The position numbers were made by a program, and so were the translations under genes. Shown here piece after piece: positions 1-7,665 of a stretch of 64,000 nucleotides of DNA. Below the pieces are notes generated by a model. It saw only the letters and a program-made list of their open reading frames with translations, was not told where the DNA came from and searched no databases. Positions within the stretch are counted from its first letter, which is position 1, and each line of letters opens with the position of its first letter. Source of the stretch: Pseudoclavibacter sp. AY1H1 (lineage in GTDB: Bacteria; Actinomycetota; Actinomycetes; Actinomycetales; Microbacteriaceae); the NCBI RefSeq assembly GCF_002931055.1, contig NZ_PSXX01000005.1, forward strand, positions 1 to 64,000, in the 5' to 3' direction.

Positions 1-264
1 AATATGTTTCCAAAAGGAATCCTTACCCCCTCCAAAGGAAGAGGCACGGGATCAAATTGGCATTTGACATAGTGCACGCTGTTGAGTTCTCAAGAATCGA
101 GCGCTTCCCTCTTCAAGCCTCACGGCCATCTCTAAGGAGCAATCGCTTGCACTGCAAACCCCGGACAAGAACCACGGACCGTGAGCATGAAGCTCATCCT
201 CCGCACAACCAACTGGAAGAACCAGAGGCTGACGATCTTGCTACCCGGTGAGGCAGGAGTTCCG
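1..264 (-). other. probable rRNA operon leader (genes outside window, to the left)
   Basis: On the minus strand positions 93-74 read TTGAGAACTCAACAGCGTGC, the box I recognise from rRNA leaders and 16S-23S spacers of Microbacteriaceae. It is followed by an A+T-richer stretch that runs out of the window as CCTTTTGGAAACATATT, resembling sequence just upstream of 16S genes in that family. No rRNA gene body is inside the window. Identification rests on remembered similarity of these short elements; the 16S-23S spacer is the alternative to the 16S leader. Confidence 0.55.
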
Positions 265-293
265 AGTGTAGATCATGTTGCTCCAACTTGCAA
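265..293 (-). promoter_or_regulatory. putative rRNA operon promoter
   Basis: On the minus strand TTGCAA (293-288) and TACACT (270-265) are separated by exactly 17 nt, a good housekeeping sigma-factor promoter pointing left into the putative rRNA leader. A second, weaker pair, TTGCAG (157-152) and TAGAGA (134-129), also has a 17-nt spacer and could be a second promoter. Between 294 and 478 I see no other feature. Confidence 0.45.
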
Positions 294-478
294 GAACAAG
301 TGGCAGATGCTGATCTTTCTTTCGGACTGTCCGGCCCGTGCGACCCGCTCTCGCGTTTCGCTCCGTTGGCCTGACGAGTGATTACATTACGCAGAGACCC
401 GGCGGCACACAACTCGGGGTACATCCCGGGCGTGTCGACCTCTCCGGCCCGCTGCCTGGCGGGCCACCGGCACTGGCG

Positions 479-1474
479 TCACCCTGCGTAGACCCGCCGC
501 GCGCCGCCGTCGAACTTCTCGAGTGCGCCTGTCTCGCCGGCCCGGACCGCGCGACCGCCGAGCCAGAGCGCGTAGACGAGGTAGAGCGCAAGCGCGGCAG
601 CCCCGATCCCGATCTTCACCGGCCACGGCCAGTCCTGCCTCGTCACGAACCCCTCGACCAAGCCGGAGATGAACAGGAAGATCGTCGTGCCGATCGCCAC
701 GACGACGAGCGCACGTCCATCGTCAGCCAGAGACTGCATGCGCGTCTTCGCGCCAGGGGCGACCCACGCCCAGAAGATGCGAAGCCCAGCGCCCGCCGCG
801 ACGAACACCATCGTCAGTTCAAGCAGTCCGTGAGGCGCGATCCAGAGGAAGAACACATCGAGGTGCCCGTGCGCGCCGAGCACCGCGGCGCTCTGGCCGA
901 GCCCGAGCGCATTCTGCACGAGAACGACCGGCACCCACAGGCCGGTGATGCCGAATGCGATGCACTGCGCGGCGATCCAAGCGTTGTTCGTGAAGACCCT
1001 CGCCGCGAAGCTGGATTCCGAGAACTGCGAGTAGTAGCCGACGAAGTCCTCTTCCGCGTACTGCTCCAGCGCGGCCTCGGAGCCGAGGAATCCGAGGATC
1101 TCCGGGTTCGCCGTGATCCACCAGTAGCTGAGCACGCCCACGAGCAACGTGAATACCGCTGCACCGAGCGTCCACCAGCGAACGCGGTAGAGCGCAGCGG
1201 GCAGGGCAAGAGTGAAGAACGTGCCGAGGACCAGCAGGATGTTGCGCCCTGCCCCAGTGAACCTGCCGCGCGCCCGCGACAGCTGCACGGAGAGGAACTC
1301 TCCCTCGCGGGTCTCGCCGTAGCTCGTTCGGAGGGCCGAGAGCTCGGTCGATGAGTCCTGGTATCGCGTGATGAGCTCGTCGATCTCGGCGCCGGTCAGA
1401 TTCCGGTGCCGAGCCAGCGCCCCCAGGCGCCGCCAATCCGCCGAACGGGCGGTTGTGAGAGCTTCAAGATCCAT
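479..1474 (-). CDS. SpoIIM-like (stage II sporulation protein M family) membrane protein
   Basis: This 331-residue protein belongs to the SpoIIM/DUF95 family of polytopic membrane proteins. In actinobacteria these are unrelated to sporulation and usually sit beside RDD proteins, as here. A soluble N-terminus (about residues 1-85) precedes roughly five to six hydrophobic segments. The family-typical region with the sequence APHGLLELT lies near residue 210. I chose the ATG at 1474 because family members commonly begin MDL; the longer frame would begin at GTG 1498 or ATG 1492 and overlap the divergent RDD start. The molecular role is unknown; a membrane-organisation or transport role is inference. 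Confidence 0.85.
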   Translation of the reverse strand: MDLEALTTARSADWRRLGALARHRNLTGAEIDELITRYQDSSTELSALRTSYGETREGEFLSVQLSRARGRFTGAGRNILLVLGTFFTLALPAALYRVRWWTLGAAVFTLLVGVLSYWWITANPEILGFLGSEAALEQYAEEDFVGYYSQFSESSFAARVFTNNAWIAAQCIAFGITGLWVPVVLVQNALGLGQSAAVLGAHGHLDVFFLWIAPHGLLELTMVFVAAGAGLRIFWAWVAPGAKTRMQSLADDGRALVVVAIGTTIFLFISGLVEGFVTRQDWPWPVKIGIGAAALALYLVYALWLGGRAVRAGETGALEKFDGGARRVYAG

Positions 1475-1490
1475 CTGTTTCAATACTGCC

Positions 1491-2357
1491 ATGGCCACTC
1501 AGACGAGACCACGGGAACGCCTGAGCGTCAGCGACGAACAGCTTGTCGCCGGCGAAGGCGTGCATCTCGACGTCCGGCCAGCGGGGTTCGCGCTCCGCGC
1601 GGCATCGGCCGCCCTCGATGCGCTGGTCTACATGGTCGGATACGTCGGCCTCCTCATCCTGACCATGACGGTCCTCTCGAGCGACGACTTCCCGTTCGCC
1701 ATCGACGAGGCGCTCATGAGCGCCATCGCCCTCTCGCTTCTCGTCGTCTGCCTCGTCATCGCTCCGTGCGTCGTCGAGACCCTCTCGCACGGCCGATCGG
1801 TGGGGAAGCTCGCCACCGGGCTGCGCATCGTTCGCGACGACGGGGGCGCGTCAGGGTTCCGGCAGGCGCTCATCCGCTCCCTGCTCGGATTCATCGAGCT
1901 GTACGGCACCTTCGGCGGCATCGCCATCATCACCGGCCTCGTCAACGGCAGGGCCAAGCGGCTCGGCGACATCCTGGCGGGCACCACCTGCCAGCGCGAA
2001 CGTGCCCCGAAGCTCAGAAGCCACCTCGGGCCGATGCCCCAGCAGCTCATCGCCTGGGCCGGGATCGCCGACGCCGGGAGGCTGCCGGACCGAACCGCTC
2101 GCCGCATCCTGGACTACCTCGACCAGGCTGAGCACCTCACGCCCGCGCACCGGGACCGAGCCGCCGGCGAGATCGCGCGCGAGACACTCCCTCACGTGCA
2201 CCCGATCCCCGACGTCGACGCCGACACCTACCTGCGAGGCCTCGCCGTGCTGCGCCGCGATCGAGAGCTCGCCGCGCTCTCCGCCATCGGCCGGCGGGAG
2301 ACGGCGCTGGCCCCGACGCTCAACGGCATGCCCCACTCGTTCCCGGACCGAGGCTGA
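1491..2357 (+). CDS. RDD family membrane protein
   Basis: This 288-residue protein carries an RDD domain (about residues 25-160) with Arg and Asp residues in the first and last membrane segments, for example the RAKRLGDILAGT stretch near residue 150. About three transmembrane segments precede a cytoplasmic, Arg-rich C-terminal half without recognisable motifs. RDD proteins are small membrane proteins of uncertain function, some linked to ion transport. It is divergent from the SpoIIM-like gene with almost no intergenic space, a common actinobacterial pairing. The ATG at 1491 has no clear Shine-Dalgarno sequence. Confidence 0.88.
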   Translation: MATQTRPRERLSVSDEQLVAGEGVHLDVRPAGFALRAASAALDALVYMVGYVGLLILTMTVLSSDDFPFAIDEALMSAIALSLLVVCLVIAPCVVETLSHGRSVGKLATGLRIVRDDGGASGFRQALIRSLLGFIELYGTFGGIAIITGLVNGRAKRLGDILAGTTCQRERAPKLRSHLGPMPQQLIAWAGIADAGRLPDRTARRILDYLDQAEHLTPAHRDRAAGEIARETLPHVHPIPDVDADTYLRGLAVLRRDRELAALSAIGRRETALAPTLNGMPHSFPDRG

Positions 2358-2426
2358 GCCGCGGGTCAGAGCTCGGTTCCCGGGCGGGCCGTGTCGGGAC
2401 CCGACGGCGCACTGCAGCGCGAACAG

Positions 2427-2463
2427 CCGCAGCCCGCCAGGGTTCTCCCCTGTCGGGCTGCGG
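2427..2463. terminator. bidirectional terminator between RDD gene and sahH
   Basis: The stem CGCAGCCCG pairs with CGGGCTGCG, with an additional inner CCAGGG/CCCCTG pairing around a short loop. It lies in the 142-nt gap between two convergent genes, so it can serve both. Confidence 0.75.
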
Positions 2464-2499
2464 ATTGTCGCGTGCCTGCCGATGCGCGGCGGGCGAGAT

Positions 2500-3972
2500 T
2501 CAGTACCGGTAGTGGTCGACCTTGTACGGGCCGTCGACGGCGACGCCGATGTAGTCGGCCTGCTCGGGGGTCAGCTCGGTGAGCTTCACGCCGAGGGCAT
2601 CCAGGTGAAGACGCGCGACCTGCTCGTCCAGGTGCTTCGGCAGCACGTGAACACCGAGCGGGTAGGCGTCGAGGCGCTGCCAGAGCTCGAGCTGCGCCAG
2701 CACCTGGTTCGTGAAGGAACTGCTCATGACGAAGGAGGGGTGACCGGTCGCGTTGCCGAGGTTCAGCAGCCGCCCCTCGGACAGCACCAGCAGCGAGCGC
2801 GAGTTCGGGAGGCGCCACTCGTGCACCTGCGCCTTGATCTCCACGCGAGTCGCACCGGCGAGGCCCTCGAGCCCGGCCATGTCGATCTCGTTGTCGAAGT
2901 GTCCGACGTTGCCGACGATCGCCATGTGCTTCATGCCGAGCATGTGCTCGAGCGTCAGCACGCTCTTGTTGCCCGTGCACGTGATCCAGATGTCCACCTG
3001 GTCGAGGACGTCCTCGACCTTGGCGACCTGGAAGCCGTCCATCGCGGCCTGCCACGCGCAGATCGGGTCGACCTCGCTGACGATGACCCGAGCGCCCTGG
3101 CCGCGAAGGGCTTCGGCCGCACCCTTGCCGACATCCCCGTAGCCGACCACGAAGGCGGTCTTGCCGCCGATGAGGACATCGGTCGCGCGGTTCAGCCCGT
3201 CGGGCAGCGAGTGGCGGATGCCGTACGTGTTGTCGAACTTCGACTTCGTCACCGAGTCGTTGACGTTGATGGCCGTGAACTGCAGCTCGCCCCGCTCGGC
3301 GAGCTCGTACAGGCGGTGCACGCCCGTCGTCGTCTCCTCCGTGACGCCGCGCACCTCGTCCGCGATGCGGCTGAAGTGGCCGGCGTCGACGGCGAGCGAG
3401 GCACGGATGGTGTCGAGGACAACCCGCATCTCGACGCTGTCGGCGTCGCTCGCGTCACGGACGGCTCCCGCGATCTCGGCCTCCCGGCCGAGGTGCACGA
3501 GCATCGTCGCGTCGCCGCCGTCATCGAGGATGAGGTTGGGGCCGACGGCGCCCTCGGCGCTCCAGTCGAAGATGCGCGAGGTGCACCACCAGTACTCCTC
3601 GAGCGTCTCGCCCTTCCAGGCGAACACGGGGATGCCCTTCGGCTCCTCGACCGTGCCGTCGGGTCCGACAGCGACGGCAGCAGCGGCTTCATCCTGCGTG
3701 GAGAAGATGTTGCAGCTGGCCCAGCGCACCTCGGCACCGAGGTCGGTGAGGGTCTCGATGAGCACCGCGGTCTGCACCGTCATGTGCAGCGAGCCGGCGA
3801 TGCGTGCGCCGGCGAGCGGGTTCTGTCCCGCGTACTGGGCCCGCAGCGCCATGAGCCCAGGCATCTCGATCTCTGCCAGACGGATCTGGTGGCGCCCCGC
3901 CGGCGCGAGCGCCAGATCTGCGACGACGAACGGACGTTCGGTGGAGAGCTCGATACCTGACGTTGGTGCCAT
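2500..3972 (-). CDS. ahcY: S-adenosylhomocysteine hydrolase
   Basis: This 490-residue cytosolic enzyme splits S-adenosylhomocysteine into adenosine and homocysteine and so relieves product inhibition of methyltransferases. The NAD-binding motif GYGDVGKG lies near residue 275, the nicotinamide domain follows, and the protein ends in the hallmark KVDHYRY. The length matches bacterial SahH forms that have the extra insertion. The ATG at 3972 is preceded by AGGAAG at 8-nt spacing. It lies just downstream of manB in the same direction (45-nt gap). The gene is also called sahH. Identification is secure. Confidence 0.97.
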   Translation of the reverse strand: MAPTSGIELSTERPFVVADLALAPAGRHQIRLAEIEMPGLMALRAQYAGQNPLAGARIAGSLHMTVQTAVLIETLTDLGAEVRWASCNIFSTQDEAAAAVAVGPDGTVEEPKGIPVFAWKGETLEEYWWCTSRIFDWSAEGAVGPNLILDDGGDATMLVHLGREAEIAGAVRDASDADSVEMRVVLDTIRASLAVDAGHFSRIADEVRGVTEETTTGVHRLYELAERGELQFTAINVNDSVTKSKFDNTYGIRHSLPDGLNRATDVLIGGKTAFVVGYGDVGKGAAEALRGQGARVIVSEVDPICAWQAAMDGFQVAKVEDVLDQVDIWITCTGNKSVLTLEHMLGMKHMAIVGNVGHFDNEIDMAGLEGLAGATRVEIKAQVHEWRLPNSRSLLVLSEGRLLNLGNATGHPSFVMSSSFTNQVLAQLELWQRLDAYPLGVHVLPKHLDEQVARLHLDALGVKLTELTPEQADYIGVAVDGPYKVDHYRY

Positions 3973-4017
3973 GACTGCTGCTTCCTTGCTACGGGTGTGG
4001 TGGATGCTGCGGGCCTG

Positions 4018-5460
4018 CTACTCGGCCCGGATGAGGCCGAGCACCTGGTCGCGCAGCGACTGCAGGCGCGCCTCGTCCTTCGCCTCGGCGTTCAGGCGCA
4101 GGAGCGGCTCGGTGTTGGAGGCTCGCACGTTGAACCACCAGAAGCCGGTCTCGTCGGAGCCGCGGACCGTGAGGCCGTCGAATTCCTCGAACTCCGCGGT
4201 GCTCGCGAAGGTGTCGACGATGCGCGCGAGCGCCGCAGGCACGTCGGCGACCGTCGAGTTGATCTCACCGGAGGCGAAGTAGGGGTTCTCGAGCCCGCCG
4301 ATCTCCGAGAGCTGCTTGTCGGAGCCGCCCACGGCTGCGAGCACGTGCATCGCCGCGAGCATGCCGTTGTCGGCACTCCAGAAGTCGCGGAAGTAGTAGT
4401 GCGCGGAGTGCTCTCCGCCGAAGACCGCATTCGTGGCAGCCATCTGCGCCTTGATGAGCGAGTGGCCGACCTTCGTCTGGACGGCCTTCGCGCCCTCCTG
4501 CCTGATTGCCTCCGGAACGTGACGCGAGACGATGAGGTTGTGCAGGATGGTCGGCTCGGTCTCGCCGGCTGCACGGACACGCGCGATCTCGCGGCGCGCG
4601 ACGATGGCGGTCACGGCGCTCGGCGAGACGGGCTCACCCAGCTCATCGATGAGGAAGCAGCGGTCCGCATCGCCGTCGAAGGCGAGGCCGAGATCGGCGC
4701 CATGCTCGATGACGGCCGCCTGCAGGTCGACGAGGTTCTTGGGGTCGAGCGGGTTGGCCTCGTGGTTCGGGAACGTGCCGTCGAGCTCGAAGTACATGGG
4801 GATGATCTCGAGTGGCAGGGCTCCGAGGCCGGCCGCCTCGCCGAGCACGGCGGGGACCGTGAGGCCGCCCATCCCGTTGCCGGCGTCGACGACGATCTTG
4901 AGCTGGCGGATGCCCGAGAGGTCGACCAGTTCGCGCAGGTAGGCCGCGTAGTCGGCGAGCACGTCGATGCGCTGCTCCTCGCCCGGCTGCTCGACGGCGG
5001 CGATGCCCTCATCGAGGAAGGCTGCCGCGCGATCGCGGATCGCGGAGAGGCCCGTGTCGAAGCTCAGCGCCTTCGCGCCGGCGAGCGACAGCTTGATGCC
5101 GTTGTAGGCGGCAGGGTTGTGGCTGGCGGTGAACATCGCGGCGGCCGCGTCGTACCGGCCGGACGCGAAGTAGTCCTCGTCGGTCGAGCAGAGCCCGATA
5201 TGCGTGACGTTCGCGCCCCTCGCGGTCGCGCCGCGAGCGAAGGCCGTCGCGAAGCCCGGAGAGGAGTCGCGCATGTCGTGGCCGACGACGACCGTCTGGC
5301 CGGACAGCGCGAATTCGTCGACGAAGCCGGCGCCGAGCGCCGTCACGAGCGTCTCGGTGAGCTCGCTGCCGACGAGCCCCCGAACGTCGTAGCTCTTCAC
5401 GACACCAGAGAGAGAACCCCGCTCGTCACTCGACGCGGGTGCGATTGCCACAGAAGTCAT
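4018..5460 (-). CDS. manB: phosphomannomutase/phosphoglucomutase
   Basis: This 480-residue alpha-D-phosphohexomutase interconverts mannose 6-phosphate and mannose 1-phosphate and feeds GDP-mannose for glycolipids and glycans. The phosphoserine loop TASHNP lies near residues 106-111, the metal loop DGDADR near 264, and the C-terminal phosphate-binding motif RASNTEP near 450. The ATG (5460) overlaps the stop of the upstream DUF3499 gene as ATGA, implying translational coupling. The manB-DUF3499 order is conserved in actinobacteria. Both mannose and glucose phosphates are possible substrates. Confidence 0.93.
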   Translation of the reverse strand: MTSVAIAPASSDERGSLSGVVKSYDVRGLVGSELTETLVTALGAGFVDEFALSGQTVVVGHDMRDSSPGFATAFARGATARGANVTHIGLCSTDEDYFASGRYDAAAAMFTASHNPAAYNGIKLSLAGAKALSFDTGLSAIRDRAAAFLDEGIAAVEQPGEEQRIDVLADYAAYLRELVDLSGIRQLKIVVDAGNGMGGLTVPAVLGEAAGLGALPLEIIPMYFELDGTFPNHEANPLDPKNLVDLQAAVIEHGADLGLAFDGDADRCFLIDELGEPVSPSAVTAIVARREIARVRAAGETEPTILHNLIVSRHVPEAIRQEGAKAVQTKVGHSLIKAQMAATNAVFGGEHSAHYYFRDFWSADNGMLAAMHVLAAVGGSDKQLSEIGGLENPYFASGEINSTVADVPAALARIVDTFASTAEFEEFDGLTVRGSDETGFWWFNVRASNTEPLLRLNAEAKDEARLQSLRDQVLGLIRAE

Positions 5461-5663
5461 GAACCCAAAACTACCGGACGCATCATGCTCCAGCCCTGCG
5501 GTGGCGTCGAGCGCTCCGCGTGGCGCGCGCACAGGTCGTAGCTGTGGGGTTCGGCGGCGAGCGCAAGCGGGCCGATGACGGCGAGCTTGTCCTCGTAGTC
5601 GAAGGTCAGCGTGTACTCCGCCTTGCGGGTGCACGCGACTCGTGAGCATGGTCGATTGGACAT
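5457..5663 (-). CDS. DUF3499 family small protein
   Basis: This 68-residue actinobacterial protein of unknown function carries Cys and His pairs (CSRVAC near the N-terminus, CARHAE near residue 46) that could bind a metal ion. DUF3499 genes characteristically sit between manB and the divergent metallopeptidase-like gene, exactly as here. The start ATG at 5663 was chosen because TAGACT lies 7 nt upstream, the leaderless pattern seen repeatedly in this window, and because family members begin at this point. Its stop overlaps the manB start (ATGA). Confidence 0.9.
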   Translation of the reverse strand: MSNRPCSRVACTRKAEYTLTFDYEDKLAVIGPLALAAEPHSYDLCARHAERSTPPQGWSMMRPVVLGS

Positions 5664-5670
5664 CGGCGCA

Positions 5671-5676
5671 AGTCTA
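5671..5676 (-). promoter_or_regulatory. -10 box for leaderless DUF3499-manB transcript
   Basis: TAGACT on the minus strand ends 7 nt before the ATG at 5663. This places the transcription start at or next to the start codon. Confidence 0.55.
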
Positions 5677-5685
5677 CGCCGGGCG

Positions 5686-5691
5686 TAAACT
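5686..5691 (+). promoter_or_regulatory. -10 box for leaderless metallopeptidase-like gene
   Basis: TAAACT on the plus strand ends 7 nt before the ATG at 5699. It lies only 10 nt from the opposing -10 box of DUF3499, so the two polymerases would compete for one short region. Confidence 0.55.
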
Positions 5692-5698
5692 CGCAGGC

Positions 5699-6160
5699 AT
5701 GCCACGTCGCCGCCGGGAGAAGAAGTCCGAGAACGCCAGGAGGCAGGCCCGCCCTGAGCGGGGCCTTGCCCGCGGCAGGCACGGCAGGGGCATCCGCTCG
5801 AGTGTCGCCGGACCGTACCTGCCGATGCTCACGGGTCGGGTGGTCCGGTTCGAGAACCACGTGGCCGATGCGATGAACTACCTGCGCGCAGCCAACCCCG
5901 AGCGGCTCGCGAATGTGCAGGTGGACATCGCGAACGTGCCGAAGACGCTGCAGCATGCGGATGGCATGGATCGTTGGCACGTCGAGTCGCCGAACCGCAT
6001 CATCCTGTACCGGGTCGCGATAGATCGCCTCGCACGACTGCACTGCGAGGACCCGGTCCACTACCGGATGCTCGTGGAGCGGTGCGTGCTGCAGGCCGTC
6101 GCCGAGCTGCTCGGCTCCGACCCGTGGGACATCGCGCCGGAGCGCTTCGGCGACGAGTAG
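5699..6160 (+). CDS. metallopeptidase-family protein (DUF1025-like), no HExxH
   Basis: This 153-residue protein belongs to the small 'metallopeptidase family' that pairs with DUF3499 across actinobacteria. The basic N-terminus (about 40 residues, rich in Arg and Lys) is followed by the conserved core ending LLGSDPWDIAPERFGDE. The helix where zincin relatives carry HExxH reads ERCVLQAVAELLG, so the zinc ligands are absent and proteolytic activity is doubtful. The ATG at 5699 is preceded by TAAACT at 7 nt and no Shine-Dalgarno sequence, consistent with leaderless translation. It ends 20 nt from the convergent DUF5719 gene. Confidence 0.82.
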   Translation: MPRRRREKKSENARRQARPERGLARGRHGRGIRSSVAGPYLPMLTGRVVRFENHVADAMNYLRAANPERLANVQVDIANVPKTLQHADGMDRWHVESPNRIILYRVAIDRLARLHCEDPVHYRMLVERCVLQAVAELLGSDPWDIAPERFGDE

Positions 6161-6180
6161 CTCCCCGCCGCCTGCCTGCC

Positions 6181-7665
6181 TCAGCGGTAGACGGTGATGA
6201 CCTCGGCGAGCGGGTTTCCCGCGTAGCTCGGGATGGCCGCGAGCTGACCGTCGCCCGCGTAGGCGAGCTGGACCGAGACCCGGTCGAGCCCCTCGAGCCG
6301 GTACTCGCGCGAGGCCTCGACGTCGATGGACGTGGTGCCGTTGGCCGGGATCGTGACGGCTGTCTCCGTGCCGTCCTCCGCGATGAGCGTCGCGGTCTTC
6401 TCGACCCCGTCGGCGTCGGCGAGCTGCAGCTTGGGAGACGGGCCGTTCGGCACGGCGACGACCTGGCTGTCGCTCAGGACGGGGACCGGCAGGTACCAGG
6501 CCAGGTCCGATGCTGTGGCGGTGGCGGTGGTCTGCACGGCGGCGACGACGGGGTTGCTCGCTTCGATCCCGAGCGTGTACTGGCCGATCGGATACCCCGT
6601 CAGCGGGATCTCCGTGGTCCGTCCGCCCTCGATGGTGAGCGAGATCGGCTCCAGGGCGGTGCCGGCCGCGTCGCGCACGTCGACGGTGAGCTCCGTCTGC
6701 TCGTCTCCGGGCGCGAGGACTCGCAGCGTCGCGCCGCGCTCGAGCACCAGCGTGCCCTCGGCTTCCGACGCAGTGCTCGTCGAGGGGACGCCGACGATCG
6801 CGAGCGAGGTGCTCGGCGCATCCTGGGCCCCGATGATCTCGATGCCGCTCGGCGTCGCGCCTGAGGTGCGGGTCTGGTGCAGCGTCGAGATCATGCTTCC
6901 GGAGACGGCTTCCACGTGCACGACCAGATCGCCTCGATCGGGCGCGACCCCCTCGAGGCTCACGACCTCCCTGCTGCTCGCGGGCACGACGATCTCGCGG
7001 ATCGTCGGAGCCTGCACGACGCCGTCTGCCGTCGAGACCGTGACGCGCACGTCGGCGGCCTGGTCTGCGGAGTTCACCATCACGAGCTGCGTGCTGCTGC
7101 CCTCCGCCGTGCTGCCACCGACCAGCCACTGCTCTGCGGATGGCATCCGGCAGGCCGTGGCTGCGAAGCCCCCGGCTGAGGGCTGCGCGAGCTCGAGCGT
7201 CTGGGCCGCAGCGAACGCCGTCGGCGACCCGTCCTCGGTCAGGCCGGGCACCGTGAAGCGCACGGGCGCGAGCGCCTGCTGCTGGTCGGCCGCAGGCGTG
7301 GAGGCGACGACCGGCTCGACCTCGAGCCCGCCTTCGTCGCCCGCGAGTCGGATGCTCGTGGTGCCGAGCGTCGCGGGGAGCGTCGGGTCGTCGGTCGCGA
7401 GCCCGAGCAGCGTGAGGGGGCCGGGGCACACGCGATCCTGCGCGCTCGCGACAGGGCTCACGAGGACGGAGTTCGCGGAGGCGACGACGACGCCCTCCGG
7501 CGCGAGCTGCACGGCCGCGACGACGCCCCCGACCGCGACGATGGCGGCGCCGACGCTCAGGGCGCGCCAGACCGGCCGCCGTGCGTGCCGCTTTCCGGGC
7601 GCCTTGCGGGCTGCGTCGTCTGCGGCACGCGCCTCGGCGATCACCTTCGACTCATCGAGCGTCAT
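6181..7665 (-). CDS. DUF5719 family secreted or membrane-anchored protein
   Basis: This 494-residue protein has a cytoplasmic Lys/Arg-rich N-terminus, one hydrophobic segment near residues 37-55 (signal anchor) and a long extracytoplasmic region rich in beta-strand-like repeats. It matches the actinobacterial DUF5719 family that follows the large membrane glycosyltransferase next to whiB. The ATG at 7665 has a strong GGGGAGG site about 6 nt upstream. The gene overlaps the end of the upstream glycosyltransferase by 14 nt, so the two are co-transcribed and probably act together in the envelope. The biochemical function is unknown. Confidence 0.85.
   Translation of the reverse strand: MTLDESKVIAEARAADDAARKAPGKRHARRPVWRALSVGAAIVAVGGVVAAVQLAPEGVVVASANSVLVSPVASAQDRVCPGPLTLLGLATDDPTLPATLGTTSIRLAGDEGGLEVEPVVASTPAADQQQALAPVRFTVPGLTEDGSPTAFAAAQTLELAQPSAGGFAATACRMPSAEQWLVGGSTAEGSSTQLVMVNSADQAADVRVTVSTADGVVQAPTIREIVVPASSREVVSLEGVAPDRGDLVVHVEAVSGSMISTLHQTRTSGATPSGIEIIGAQDAPSTSLAIVGVPSTSTASEAEGTLVLERGATLRVLAPGDEQTELTVDVRDAAGTALEPISLTIEGGRTTEIPLTGYPIGQYTLGIEASNPVVAAVQTTATATASDLAWYLPVPVLSDSQVVAVPNGPSPKLQLADADGVEKTATLIAEDGTETAVTIPANGTTSIDVEASREYRLEGLDRVSVQLAYAGDGQLAAIPSYAGNPLAEVITVYR

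Noticed and set aside
129-141. CTAAGGAGC on the plus strand resembles the start of a 16S-23S spacer
   Set aside because: It is not preceded by a 16S 3' end, and the clear box at 74-93 is in the opposite orientation.
2002-3960. 652-codon open frame opposite the S-adenosylhomocysteine hydrolase gene
   Set aside because: It is the antisense shadow of a secure gene in G+C-rich DNA, with low-complexity Arg/Val/Glu-rich text and no motif.
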